The notes: a model not told the origin generated them from the letters alone. 64,000 nucleotides of DNA from Streptomyces sp. CBMA152 (GCF_014596475.1 NZ_MECJ01000018.1:1-64000); one strand, 5' to 3'; counted from the stretch's first letter, positions 9,497-18,560 are shown. Numbers and translations are program-made.

Positions 9497-10564
9497 ATGA
9501 TCAACAGGCGTGGGTTCAGCAAGGCCATGGGGCTGGGTACGGGTGCGGCTGCCGTTTCGCTGACCGGTCTGCACGGGCCGCAGAGCGCGTCCGCCGCCCC
9601 GCGGCGCGCGTCCGCGACATCGGCCGGTGCGGTGGCCGCCCCCGGCTCCGGCGCACACACCGCCTTTGCTCGGCTGAAGCAGATCAGGGGTGGTCTGCTG
9701 AACGTGGGCTACGCCGAACTGGGCCCCGCCCACGGCCCCGTCGTCATCTGTCTGCACGGCTGGCCGTACGACATCCACAGCTACGTCGACGTCGCGCCGA
9801 TGCTGGCCGAGGCGGGCTACCGAGTGATCGTCCCGTATCTGCGCGGCCACGGCACGACGCGCTTCCTCTCCGACCGGACGTTCCGCAACGGCCAGCAGTC
9901 CGCCATCGCGCTCGACATCATCGCCCTGATGGACGCCCTGAAGATCGAGAAGGCTGTTCTGGCCGGCTTCGACTGGGGCTCGCGCACCGCCGACATCATC
10001 GCCGCGCTCTGGCCCGACCGCTGCAGAGCCCTCGTATCGGTGAGCGGATACCTCATCACCAACCTTGAGACCAACCTGAAGCCGCTGTCCCCGACGGCCG
10101 AACACACCTGGTGGTACCAGTACTACTTCGCCACCGAGCGAGGTCGGCTCGCCATGCAGGACAAGACCCTGCGCCACGATCTGACCAGGCTTGTATGGGA
10201 GACCGTCTCCCCGACCTGGGACTTCGACGACGCCACCTTCGAGCGCACTGCCGCGGCCTTCGACAACCCCGACTACGCGGCCGTCGTCATCCACAACTAC
10301 CGGTGGCGGCTGAGCCTCGCCGACGGGGAACGCCGCTACGACGCACTGGAGAAGCGGCTCGCCACGCGGCCGGTCATCGAGGTTCCCACCATCACCCTCG
10401 ACCCCGAGAAGGATCCCTTCACCGCTCCGGGCAACGGCACCACCTACCGGGACAGGTTCACCGGCCCGTACGAGCACCGGACCCTGACGGGGATCGGCCA
10501 CAACCTGCCCCAGGAGGCACCCGCCGCCTTCGCCCAGGCCGTCATCGACGTGGACCGCATCTGA
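9497..10564 (+). CDS. Tat-exported alpha/beta hydrolase, epoxide-hydrolase-like
   Basis: 355 aa. A twin-arginine signal (NRRGFSKAM, then a hydrophobic stretch ending near ASAAP, about 1-35) predicts export in folded form. The hydrolase core has the oxyanion HGWP motif (CLHGWPYD), a nucleophile elbow GFDWGS with Asp rather than Ser, and a terminal GHNLPQEAP His. Asp nucleophile plus HGWP is typical of epoxide hydrolases and haloalkane dehalogenases. It is the first of three genes that share an upstream TCACY-N9-GGTGA palindrome. Confidence 0.85.
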   Translation: MINRRGFSKAMGLGTGAAAVSLTGLHGPQSASAAPRRASATSAGAVAAPGSGAHTAFARLKQIRGGLLNVGYAELGPAHGPVVICLHGWPYDIHSYVDVAPMLAEAGYRVIVPYLRGHGTTRFLSDRTFRNGQQSAIALDIIALMDALKIEKAVLAGFDWGSRTADIIAALWPDRCRALVSVSGYLITNLETNLKPLSPTAEHTWWYQYYFATERGRLAMQDKTLRHDLTRLVWETVSPTWDFDDATFERTAAAFDNPDYAAVVIHNYRWRLSLADGERRYDALEKRLATRPVIEVPTITLDPEKDPFTAPGNGTTYRDRFTGPYEHRTLTGIGHNLPQEAPAAFAQAVIDVDRI

Positions 10565-10573
10565 CGCGTCTCA

Positions 10574-10592
10574 TCACCTGCCAGTCGGGTGA
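10574..10592. promoter_or_regulatory. Candidate CGNR-regulator operator, copy 2
   Basis: TCACC-N9-GGTGA (TCACC 10574-10578, GGTGA 10588-10592), 12 bp after the hydrolase stop and 52 bp before the 64-aa gene. The core TCACCTGCCAG is identical to copy 3 at 10909. Confidence 0.5.
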
Positions 10593-10644
10593 TGTACGCG
10601 AGCTTGTTCCGCCAGTGCCACCAGCGACCGAACGGAGTCCAGCC

Positions 10645-10839
10645 ATGGAGAGCACGCACACCACGGACAGCACCGCGGCGGCACGTCGAGCACGGTTCGG
10701 CAGCCTGCCCGAGCGTATCCGGCAGGAGGACATGGTCGAGGAGAAGGCGGCTACGCCGAGCGATCCGACGCGGTACGCCTTCGACCCCGAGGGCTCATGG
10801 AGGTCCTTCTCCTGTCTCGCTGTCGACCTGGGTCTATGA
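10645..10839 (+). CDS. Small conserved-looking protein of unknown function (64 aa)
   Basis: 64 aa, no signal peptide or membrane segment. It is charged in the middle (RIRQEDMVEEKAA) and ends in WRSFSCLAVDLGL. The codon bias is good and an ATG at 10645 follows a purine-rich stretch. It sits between a hydrolase and the CGNR regulator, each with the same candidate operator, so it is probably part of the same response. I do not recognise a family. Confidence 0.6.
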   Translation: MESTHTTDSTAAARRARFGSLPERIRQEDMVEEKAATPSDPTRYAFDPEGSWRSFSCLAVDLGL

Positions 10840-10893
10840 GCGGTGCCGTTCCAGAGCCTGACGGGATTCACTGCTTCAGCAGGTGACGGAAAC

Positions 10894-10929
10894 TTGCTAC
10901 GGATTTCGTCACCTGCCAGAATGGTGATG
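10894..10929 (+). promoter_or_regulatory. Leaderless promoter of the CGNR gene with operator copy 3
   Basis: -35-like TTGCTA (10894-10899), 17-nt spacer, -10-like CAGAAT (10917-10922), then GTG at 10929, 6 nt later, so the transcript probably begins at the start codon. The palindrome TCACC-N9-GGTGA (10909-10927) encloses the -10. A 9-bp inverted repeat CAGGTGACG (10880-10888) / CGTCACCTG (10907-10915) overlaps it. This strongly suggests autorepression. Confidence 0.55.
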
Positions 10930-11489
10930 TGAACCTCGATCATGTCTTCGTCTGTGGAAACCCGGCACTCGACTTCGTCGCCACGCTCCGAGCGCGCCGT
11001 TCGCTGCGCTTCGAGATGTTCGCGACGCCGGACAGGCTGAACGCGTGGTACGTGGAGTCCGGCCTCGTCGACGCGGTCTCCCCGAGCCGGGAGGCCGACG
11101 TCGAGGAGGCGACGACCGTACGGGAAGCCATGTACCAGCTGGTCACCGCCCGTCGGCTCGCGGAAGACTACGACGGGGCGGCGCTGACCGTACTCAACAA
11201 CGCGGCACGCAAGCCGTCGGCGGTGCCGCAGCTCACCCCATCAGGGCGATGGACGCAGGCAACGCCGGAAGAGGCCCTCTCCATGGTGGCCCGCCATGCC
11301 GTCGAGCTCCTGAGCGGACCGGACGTGCCCCTGCTCAAGGAGTGCGGCAACCCGGAGTGCACCCGCACCTACATCGACCGTTCACGGGGCATGCGTCGGC
11401 AGTGGTGCGGCATGGAGTCCTGCGGCAACAAGATCAAGGCGGCCGCGTACCGCGCCCGCAAAAGGACCGACCCCGCACCGGCCCACTGA
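10929..11489 (+). CDS. CGNR zinc-finger / ABATE-domain regulator
   Basis: 186 aa. The N-terminal ABATE (stress-responsive regulator) domain starts NLDHVFVCGNPALDFVATL. The C-terminal CGNR zinc finger has CGNPECTRTYID … WCGMESCGNKIKAAAYR: four Cys that can bind one Zn, and the CGN-R signature followed by the basic helix. Such proteins are presumed DNA-binding regulators. The GTG start is leaderless in appearance and the operator-like palindrome overlaps its promoter. Confidence 0.88.
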   Translation: MNLDHVFVCGNPALDFVATLRARRSLRFEMFATPDRLNAWYVESGLVDAVSPSREADVEEATTVREAMYQLVTARRLAEDYDGAALTVLNNAARKPSAVPQLTPSGRWTQATPEEALSMVARHAVELLSGPDVPLLKECGNPECTRTYIDRSRGMRRQWCGMESCGNKIKAAAYRARKRTDPAPAH

Positions 11490-11563
11490 CCTGACTGCAC
11501 CCCGCCCGCCGCATCTGCCCCTGAGGCGGAGCCGCCACGCCGGTCTCGGCACGACCCGGTGGA

Positions 11564-13270
11564 TCAGCTGGGCAAGGACCACACCTGGTTGGACTGGAGG
11601 TGGCCGCAGGTCCAGGTGTCGAGCTTGGTGAGGTCGGCCGTGCCGCCGCCGTAGACGTCCAGGCACAGGGCTGACGCGCTGTTGACCAGGGTGCCGTCGG
11701 GCTTCGCGGTCCAGTGCTGGGCGGGTGAGCCCGTACAGGTGGAGAGGGTGACGGGGCTTCCGGCGGTCGTGCCGGACGCCGTCAGGCATTTGCCCAGTGA
11801 CCGCACGCCGGCGTCGCTGCCCATGGTCCAGCGCTGGTTGGGGTTGCCGGTGCAGGTGTAGAGGATCGTCTGGGTGCCGTCGGCGGTGCCGCTGCCGGTG
11901 ACGTCCACGCACTTGGCGCCGTTGCCCGTGATCTGGCCGGCGGGAATGGCGGGGGCGCACCCGGCGCCGGGTGTGAGCCGCCAGATTGCCGTGCCGTGCG
12001 CGGGAACGGTCGCCGTGAGACCGCTGGTGACGGTCGAACTGGCCCCGGTCCAGAGGTCCTTGGCGGTCACCGTGCAGCCGGGCAGGCCGACACCGGCCAG
12101 CGAGGTGGTCAGAGTACGGGCTGTGGAGGCGCGGTTGAGGACCGCGACCGCCCGGTCCGAGCCGGCCAGCGGTCGGACGAGGACATCGGTGGTGCCGTTG
12201 GTGGACGCCACGCTCGCCTGTCGGCCGAGGCTGTCCTGGTCGAGGGCGATCAGGTCGGTGTTGCCGAGCGCGGACCGCGCCGCAGGGGTGAGCCGGGAGA
12301 CGTCGGAGGAGAGGATGAGGGGTGCGGCCATCATCGACCACAGGGCCATCTGGCTGCGGGACTCGTCGTCGGTGAGCCCGCCCGCGCCCGCGATGAGGAA
12401 GTCCGGGTCGTTCCAGTTGCCGGGCTTGGCGTAGCGGCCGATCCAGCGGTTGTAGCCGTAGTTGGACAGGACACTGGACCAGCGGCTCGCGGTGGGATGG
12501 GCGGGGTCGTAGGTGGCGATGTCCCAGCCCTCGCGCCAGAGTTGGCCGTCCGAGCCGACCCAGGACAGTACGTCGAACCAGGTGGGACTGCCCCACTCGC
12601 CGCTCTGGAAGTACGCGGGCGCCGACTCGGAGAAGACGATGCCGCGGCCGGTCGCGCGCAGGGCCGCGGCCTGGGCGTCGTACGCCTGCCGGTAGGCCTG
12701 CTCCTGGGTTTGCCCGGGCGCCGTGTAGAGGTTGCAGCCGTCCAGCTTGAGGTAGTCCACGCCCCATGCGGCGAACGAGGTGGCGTCCTGGGTGAAGTGG
12801 TCGGCGCCGCCGCCCTGGGGTCGCCCGCTGCCGGGGTAGCCGCCGCAGGTCGCGGACCCGGCGTCCTCGTAGATCCCGAAGCGCAGTCCGCGGTCGTGGA
12901 GGTACGAGCCGAGCCAGGCCATGCCGTGCGGGAACTTCACGGGGTCGGCGACGAGGTTCCCTTGCGTGTCACGGGACTTGGTCATCCAGCAGTCGTCCAC
13001 GGTCACCGTGGTGTATCCCTTGGCGGCCAGGCCGGTGGAGACGAGGGCGTCGGCGTTGGCGGTGATGGTCTGCTCGGTGACCCCGCACTGGTAGTGGGCC
13101 CAGTCGTTCCAGCCCATGGGCGGGGTCGGGGCGAGCTGCGCCACGGCAGGCGCGGCGGGGGAGGGGGAGGCTTGCGCGGCGGTGGCGGTGGTGAGCGGCA
13201 GACAGAGCAGCGCGGCCGTGAGCGCGGTGAGTGCGGTGCGCCGGCGCGGTGTACGTGGGGAGTGGGGCAC
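11564..13270 (-). CDS. Secreted alpha-galactosidase (GH27) with C-terminal ricin-type lectin domain
   Basis: 568 aa. Signal peptide about 1-35 (Arg-rich start, hydrophobic core, ending AQAS). The GH27 barrel opens with PTPPMGWNDWAHYQCG. The nucleophile Asp lies in YLKLDGCNLY, and GNWNDPDFL and ALWSMMAAPLILSSD are further family landmarks. The last ~125 aa form a ricin B/CBM13 domain with repeated QxW-type motifs (NQRW, AQHW, NQVW). The GTG at 13270 is preceded by GAGGAG at good spacing; a longer ATG frame lacks this. It probably releases galactose from polymeric galactosides outside the cell, working with the divergent GH35 gene. Confidence 0.92.
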   Translation of the reverse strand: MPHSPRTPRRRTALTALTAALLCLPLTTATAAQASPSPAAPAVAQLAPTPPMGWNDWAHYQCGVTEQTITANADALVSTGLAAKGYTTVTVDDCWMTKSRDTQGNLVADPVKFPHGMAWLGSYLHDRGLRFGIYEDAGSATCGGYPGSGRPQGGGADHFTQDATSFAAWGVDYLKLDGCNLYTAPGQTQEQAYRQAYDAQAAALRATGRGIVFSESAPAYFQSGEWGSPTWFDVLSWVGSDGQLWREGWDIATYDPAHPTASRWSSVLSNYGYNRWIGRYAKPGNWNDPDFLIAGAGGLTDDESRSQMALWSMMAAPLILSSDVSRLTPAARSALGNTDLIALDQDSLGRQASVASTNGTTDVLVRPLAGSDRAVAVLNRASTARTLTTSLAGVGLPGCTVTAKDLWTGASSTVTSGLTATVPAHGTAIWRLTPGAGCAPAIPAGQITGNGAKCVDVTGSGTADGTQTILYTCTGNPNQRWTMGSDAGVRSLGKCLTASGTTAGSPVTLSTCTGSPAQHWTAKPDGTLVNSASALCLDVYGGGTADLTKLDTWTCGHLQSNQVWSLPS

Positions 13271-13481
13271 GGTGATCTCCTCTGAGGTGAGAAGGGGAAC
13301 GTGCGGGGTGGCGCTCGGATGGGGCGGACGAGAGCAGTTGGTGATTGGTGCTGCACTGTAGCGCCACGTTTCGAGCAGCTTCAATCACCGTACGGTAAAA
13401 GGGAGTTGAGGAATCAGGCCCCGGCCGGGAAGGTGATCGCCGGAGGTTCATTGGTGTGTTGTGTTGGATTACGTGGACTCT

Positions 13482-13509
13482 TGACGCTTACTGGCGTCAT
13501 CAATACCTT
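13482..13509 (+). promoter_or_regulatory. Candidate promoter and operator of the GH35 gene
   Basis: TTGACG (-35, 13481-13486), 17-nt spacer, TACCTT (-10, 13504-13509). A perfect inverted repeat TGACGC (13482-13487) / GCGTCA (13494-13499) lies over the -35 and spacer, a good place for a repressor. A separate 10-bp palindrome ACCGTACGGT is at 13387-13396, nearer the divergent GH27 gene. Confidence 0.5.
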
Positions 13510-13601
13510 GCGCAGCAGCGACGCGTGACGTTCTGTTCGCCTCATGTGTCGCCGAGCGCCGCATGACCGCACACTCCGTCTGCCGTCATCAGGGAGTACG
13601 C

Positions 13602-15926
13602 ATGCATCGACGCACACTGCTGGCGGCCGCCGTGCTGAGCCCGGTGGCCGCGCTGGCCGCCTCCGGCGGGCGTACGTTCGCCTCCGGTCAAACCTTCGGC
13701 TTCAGCCCGGACGGCGCGGACTTCGTCCTCGACGGCACGACCTTCCAGATCCGCAGCGGCGAGCTGCACCCTGCCCGCATCCCGGTGCAGTACTGGCATC
13801 ACCGTATCCGGATGGCCAAGGCACTGGGCCTGAACACCATCGCGCTGTATCTGATGTGGAACTACCTGGAAGAACGTCCGGGTGTCTTCGACCTGACCAC
13901 CGACCGGCGCGACTTCGCCGCGTTCATCCGGCTCTGTCAGCAGGAGGGCATGTACGTACTGCTGCGCCCGGGCCCGTACGTATGCGCCGAGTGGGACCTC
14001 GGCGGACTGCCGCCCTATCTGCTGCGCAAACCCTCCGCCCGACTGAGGGTCAACTCCACCGAGGACCCGGACTACATGGCGGCCGTGGCGCGGTACATCA
14101 CCACCATCGCGCCCGTCCTGCGACCCCTGATGGCCGCGAACGGCGGACCGGTCCTCATGGTGCAGATCGAGAACGAGTACGGGTCGTACGGAAGCGACGG
14201 CGGCTATCTGGAGGCGCTGCGGCAACTGTGGCTCAAGGCGGGCATCGAGGGGCCGTTCTACACCCAGGACGGGCTCGGCCAGGTCGTGGCCAACCACACG
14301 AACGTCACCGGCGGAGCCATCGGGCTCAGCGGTGGCACATCCGCGGACATCAGACGTTGCCGCACCTCGTTCCCGCGCGTCCCGGCCATGTCGGGCGAGC
14401 TGTACCCCGGTTGGCTCACGCACTGGGGCGAGGGCGCCTTCGCCGGTCTGGGCACCGACCTCACCCCCGCGCTGCGGGACCTGATGGACGCCCGGCAGTC
14501 GTTCAACCTCTACGTGGTGCACGGCGGCACCAACTTCGGCTACTGGGCCGGTGCCAACGCCAACGACGACGGCACTGGCTACACCGCCCATGTCACCTCG
14601 TACGACTACGGCGCGCCCATCACCGAGCAGGGACGGCCCGCCCCGCGCTACCTCGCCTACCGCGCGCTCATCGGCAGCTACCCGGGCGTGACACTGCCGC
14701 CGGTCCCGGCGCCGGTCCCCACCATCACCCGCACCGGAGACGACGCCCCGGCGCCGGTCCCGTACGCCTCGCTCTGGGACAACCTGCCCGCCGCGCTCCC
14801 GCCAGCGCAGACCGTCACACCGCAGCCGATGGAGAACTACGGGCAGAACTCGGGGTTCCTGCTCTACCGCAAGGTCCTCGCCGGATACGCGGGGGCGACA
14901 CTCGACGTCTCCTCGGTCCACGACTACGCCACCGTCTTCCTCGACGGTGCCTACCAGGGCGGCCTGTCCCGCCCGGCGGTGCCCTCGGCCTACGCGGCAT
15001 CGCTCAAGGTCACCACGGGATCGCGGCTGGCGCTGGGTGCGGCGGGCAGCCGACCCACGCTGGACATCCTGGTCGAGGGCATGGGCCGGATCAACTACGG
15101 CCACGGGCTTGTCGACCGCAAGGGCATCACCGGGCAGGTGTCGCTCACCGACGCGGGCCCGCTCGACGGGGTGCTCACCGATTGGCAGACGTACGCCCTG
15201 CCCGTCGACGAGGCGTTCGTCGCCGCGCTGCGCCCGGTGATCAGCGACCCCGGGCGGGCCGGGATCTTCTTCCGGGCGACCGTGCCCCTCACCGACATCG
15301 GCGACACCTATCTGGACATGTCCGGCTGGACCAAGGGCGTGGTCTGGGTCAACGGACACAACCTCGGCAGGTACTGGTCGATCGGCCCCCAGCAACGGCT
15401 CTACTGCCCCGCCCCCTGGCTCACCGTCGGCCGCAACGAGATCCTCGTACTCGACCTGCACCAACTGCGGCCGCAGCCGATCCCGTTCGAAGCGACACTC
15501 ACCGAGGCACCGTGCGTCCTGGTCAACCGCCGCAGCGGCAAGGTGCTCGACGTGCCGGACCGGTCCACCACGGCGGGCACGCAGTTGATCCAATGGACCC
15601 GCAACGGCGGCACCAACCAACAGTGGCGCCCGGCCCCGGTCACCGACGGCATCTGCACGCTGACCAATGTGAACTCCGGCCAGCTCCTCGACGTACAGGG
15701 CAACGTCGCCACCGACGGCACACCGGTCATCCAGTGGCCCGCCAACGGCGGCACCAACCAGCAGTGGCGCCGGGTGCCGACGGACGGCGGCTATCTGAAG
15801 CTCGTCAGCGCGAGCACCGGCAAGGTGCTCGGAGTGAGCGGCGCTTCCACCGCCGACGGGGCGAAGCTCGTCGAGCAGACGGACACGGGGGATCCCAGCC
15901 AGCAGTGGCTGCTGTCGACGGTGTGA
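13602..15926 (+). CDS. Secreted beta-galactosidase (GH35) with C-terminal ricin-type lectin domain
   Basis: 774 aa. A Tat-like signal (HRRTLLAAAVLSPVAALA) precedes the GH35 barrel. Landmarks are GPYVCAEWDLGGLP, acid/base Glu in VQIENEYGSYG and nucleophile Glu in SGELYPGWLTHWGE. Jelly-roll domains follow (VWVNGHNLGRYW). The last ~130 aa carry three ricin-like units ending NQQWR, NQQWR and SQQWL. The ATG at 13602 has GGGAG 5 nt upstream, better than the earlier in-frame ATG at 13563. It is divergent from the alpha-galactosidase, and both carry CBM13-like domains, so the pair looks designed to work on one galactose-rich polymer. Confidence 0.92.
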   Translation: MHRRTLLAAAVLSPVAALAASGGRTFASGQTFGFSPDGADFVLDGTTFQIRSGELHPARIPVQYWHHRIRMAKALGLNTIALYLMWNYLEERPGVFDLTTDRRDFAAFIRLCQQEGMYVLLRPGPYVCAEWDLGGLPPYLLRKPSARLRVNSTEDPDYMAAVARYITTIAPVLRPLMAANGGPVLMVQIENEYGSYGSDGGYLEALRQLWLKAGIEGPFYTQDGLGQVVANHTNVTGGAIGLSGGTSADIRRCRTSFPRVPAMSGELYPGWLTHWGEGAFAGLGTDLTPALRDLMDARQSFNLYVVHGGTNFGYWAGANANDDGTGYTAHVTSYDYGAPITEQGRPAPRYLAYRALIGSYPGVTLPPVPAPVPTITRTGDDAPAPVPYASLWDNLPAALPPAQTVTPQPMENYGQNSGFLLYRKVLAGYAGATLDVSSVHDYATVFLDGAYQGGLSRPAVPSAYAASLKVTTGSRLALGAAGSRPTLDILVEGMGRINYGHGLVDRKGITGQVSLTDAGPLDGVLTDWQTYALPVDEAFVAALRPVISDPGRAGIFFRATVPLTDIGDTYLDMSGWTKGVVWVNGHNLGRYWSIGPQQRLYCPAPWLTVGRNEILVLDLHQLRPQPIPFEATLTEAPCVLVNRRSGKVLDVPDRSTTAGTQLIQWTRNGGTNQQWRPAPVTDGICTLTNVNSGQLLDVQGNVATDGTPVIQWPANGGTNQQWRRVPTDGGYLKLVSASTGKVLGVSGASTADGAKLVEQTDTGDPSQQWLLSTV

Positions 15927-16072
15927 ACGCGGGTCGCACGGCAGAGCAGGCAATCGGAGGCAGCCCGGCGCGGGTCGCTTGAGGCAGACGCACGGCCTCC
16001 TGGCGAGCGTGCTCTTCAGCCATTCCCGCAAGAAGCCCGATCACCCGTCGATGGGACCGCTATACAGGCGGA

Positions 16073-16675
16073 ATGATCCCCTCGAACTCTTCCCGCCGTC
16101 GCTTCCTGCGCACGGCGGCCGCAGCAGCCCCGCTCTCCGTGCTCGGCGCGCTCGCTCCCTCCGCGAGCGCCAGTCCGCGGCACTGGAGCGGGGACTGGCC
16201 CGCGGATCTCACGGAGGCGGTGGAACGCGCGATGCCTGTCGCCGTGGACTGGGCCCGCCAGGCCCGCTGGCCCTACGGGGCCGTCCTGGTCGACGCCGAC
16301 AGCGGGGCCATCGTGGCCGGGGCCCGCAACACCACGGACATCTCCCACGACCCCACGGCACACGCCGAGGTCAACCTGCTGCGCAAGGCCGCCGAGGCGG
16401 GCCTGGCCCTCCCCTCACACGTGGTGGTCACCACCGCCGAGCCGTGTGCGATGTGTGCGGGCGCGCTCCTGTGGGGCAAGGTGCGGGGCGTCGCCTACGG
16501 CACCTCGGTCGCCAAGCTCATCTCCTACGGGATCCCGCAGATCGATCTGTCCTTCACCGCCATCGCCGAGCGCTCGCGACTGACGGGGCAGCCCGCGGTG
16601 GCGTGCGACGTACGGCCGGACCTCACCGACCCCCTCTACAGTCGGCTCATGGGGCCGACGGGTGATGCAGCGTGA
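16073..16675 (+). CDS. Tat-exported cytidine/guanine-deaminase-like protein
   Basis: 200 aa. A near-perfect Tat motif (SRRRFLR) and an Ala-rich hydrophobic segment ending SASAS (about 1-36) precede a CMP/dCMP deaminase-fold domain. Zn ligands and catalytic Glu are HAEV (about residue 100) and PCAMCAG (about 125). This is the tRNA-adenosine/guanine-deaminase branch of the fold. Family members are usually cytosolic, so an exported copy is unusual and suggests purine salvage or modification of an extracellular base. It follows the GH35 gene by 146 bp on the same strand. Confidence 0.82.
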   Translation: MIPSNSSRRRFLRTAAAAAPLSVLGALAPSASASPRHWSGDWPADLTEAVERAMPVAVDWARQARWPYGAVLVDADSGAIVAGARNTTDISHDPTAHAEVNLLRKAAEAGLALPSHVVVTTAEPCAMCAGALLWGKVRGVAYGTSVAKLISYGIPQIDLSFTAIAERSRLTGQPAVACDVRPDLTDPLYSRLMGPTGDAA

Positions 16676-16881
16676 AGCCTGTCGAGGCCGTCGCTCCGTA
16701 CACCCGGCGTGCGCTCACCTCATACGACGGGGTTCGATGGCACGGAAGTCGGAACGACTGGGTTCGCTGCACTGCGCGGCCTTCGCACCGGGCGCGGGCG
16801 AGGCGCTGGTCGGCGGCCCGGCGGGGGTCGTAGCCCCGGAGATCAAGGACTCATGAGCGAGAAGCGAAGGGCTTGGACACC

Positions 16882-18108
16882 ATGACAGAGAAGACGTCCG
16901 GTATCTCGGGCGAAGAGGCCGGTCACGGTTCCGGCCCGGTCGCTGCTCCCGGCGCGCGGGTCATCCTGGGCAACGAGCCCGGCTCGTTCGCCTGGGGAGT
17001 CCTGGCCAAACGCCATCCGGCTCTCATCCAGCAGGTGCGAGACGCCTTCCCGTACGGCCGCCGGCCGCACGAGGCCCTTGATGCCCTGCTGGACGAGATC
17101 ATCAACGGTGTCGTCGAACCGCTCGCCCCCTCGGAGCGCGATCACAGCCAGTGGTCGGCTTGGGGGCAGGAGTACTTCGGGCGACCGTGGTTCGACGCTC
17201 CGTTCCTTTGGGCGGAAAGCTACTTCTACCGCCGACTCCTCGCCGCGATCGATTACTTCGGTACGGGCCCATGGCAGGGAGTCGACCCCTTCGCGCCCTT
17301 CAAGCAGGCCGAACTGCGCGGCGCGGCAGTGGACGAGGAACTCCGCGCCCTGGACGCACTCGCCGACGCGCCGGCCGACGAGCGTGCCACGGCCCTCCTC
17401 CGCGCCTCCCTCTGGGGCAACCGCGCGGACCTCGGCTTCCGTGTTACGGAGGGAGAGTCGGCCTCCAGCGACGCTGCCGGTGGTTTGGTCGCCGACGACA
17501 GCGCCGTGCTGTGGCAGCTCCTGCCCGCCGGAGCTCTCTCCACCGTCGCCGTCGTCGCCGACAACGCGGGGCGAGAGTTGATCCCGGACCTGATCCTCAT
17601 CGACCACTTCCTCGAACACCGCCATGCCGAACGGGTCGTGCTCCACGTCAAGCCCTACCCGTACTTCGTCTCCGACGCGATGACTTCGGACGTCGTCGAC
17701 TGCCTGCGCCGCCTCACTCAGGCACCTGGCGAAGCGGGCGCGATCGGCGGGCGCTTGTGGCAGGCGATGGCTACCGGACGCCTGGAGATCCGTACGCACT
17801 CGTTCTTCTGCGCTCCGCTGCCGTACGAGGAGATGCCCGAGGACCTGCGGCAGGAGTTCGAGGCCGCCACGCTCACCCTCTTCAAGGGCGACCTGAACTA
17901 TCGCCGTCTTGTGGGCGACCGGATGTGGGATGCCACGGCGCCGTTCGGGGACCTCACCGCGTACTTCCCGGGGGCCGTCGCGGCGCTGCGCACCCTGAAG
18001 TCCGACGTGATCGCGGGGCTGGGACAGGAGACGCTGGCAACTCTCGAACGGTCCGGCTCGGCCTGGCGTACCAGCGGCACTCATGCTCTGATCCAGGTTC
18101 GGCGGTAG
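16882..18108 (+). CDS. DUF89/ARMT1-like metal-dependent damage-control phosphatase
   Basis: 408 aa. Family-typical segments are the N-terminal GSFAWGVLAKRHPALI, the metal-site motif VVADNAGRELIPDL (D/N), HVKPYPYFVSD, and KGDLNYRRLVGD, followed by LKSDV near the end. DUF89 proteins dephosphorylate damaged or excess sugar phosphates. A TTG is available 9 nt upstream, but the ATG at 16882 has better spacing from AAGGG. Its role here is not tied to a neighbour. Confidence 0.85.
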   Translation: MTEKTSGISGEEAGHGSGPVAAPGARVILGNEPGSFAWGVLAKRHPALIQQVRDAFPYGRRPHEALDALLDEIINGVVEPLAPSERDHSQWSAWGQEYFGRPWFDAPFLWAESYFYRRLLAAIDYFGTGPWQGVDPFAPFKQAELRGAAVDEELRALDALADAPADERATALLRASLWGNRADLGFRVTEGESASSDAAGGLVADDSAVLWQLLPAGALSTVAVVADNAGRELIPDLILIDHFLEHRHAERVVLHVKPYPYFVSDAMTSDVVDCLRRLTQAPGEAGAIGGRLWQAMATGRLEIRTHSFFCAPLPYEEMPEDLRQEFEAATLTLFKGDLNYRRLVGDRMWDATAPFGDLTAYFPGAVAALRTLKSDVIAGLGQETLATLERSGSAWRTSGTHALIQVRR

Positions 18109-18143
18109 ATCCGGCGGCGATACGAGTCCTTGCTCATCGCGGC

Positions 18144-18560
18144 TCACGCTGCCAGCGTCCAGGCATGGTCTGCCCGAACGCTAGCGGTTGGCGTGGCTCC
18201 CTCGCCGATCTCGCGCCTGGTGCGAGCGATGCGCTCCTCGAAGCCGTGGAACATCCTCATTGGCATGCGGCGGGTGTCGAACCCCACGGCCGGCTGTTCA
18301 CGATGGAGTTTCTGGTCGATCAGCCACTCCAGGGCCGTGCGATCGCGCTTCCAAAGGTTGCAGGGCTTGCATGCAGGTAGGAAGTTCCACCACACGTCGG
18401 CGCCGTTGTCCGCGATCGGCGCCTCGTGATCGAGCGTTGTCGACGGGGTGACAGCGCAATATGTGCACAACCCCTTGTTCGCGGTCAGTGCCATGAGCCA
18501 TACCCACGTTGGCTGCTTGGTCCGCTTGCCCCGCTGGACGCCTTCGTCCACCACTGTCAT
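18144..18560 (-). CDS. HNH endonuclease
   Basis: 138 aa. An HNH/zinc-ribbon core: CTYC (first Cys pair), LDHEAP (catalytic His), then NFLPACKPCNLWK (Asn and second Cys pair). A stand-alone small HNH nuclease of this type is common in actinobacterial accessory DNA and phages. No methylase or restriction partner is adjacent, so the substrate is unknown. Confidence 0.85.
   Translation of the reverse strand: MTVVDEGVQRGKRTKQPTWVWLMALTANKGLCTYCAVTPSTTLDHEAPIADNGADVWWNFLPACKPCNLWKRDRTALEWLIDQKLHREQPAVGFDTRRMPMRMFHGFEERIARTRREIGEGATPTASVRADHAWTLAA

Noticed and set aside
13542..16031. 2.5-kb minus-strand frame opposite the GH35 gene
   Set aside because: Shadow of the recognised glycosidase; no motif, low-complexity translation.
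16662..16856. 64-aa plus-strand ORF between deaminase and DUF89 gene
   Set aside because: Weak codon bias, no Shine-Dalgarno, no domain; not reported as a gene.
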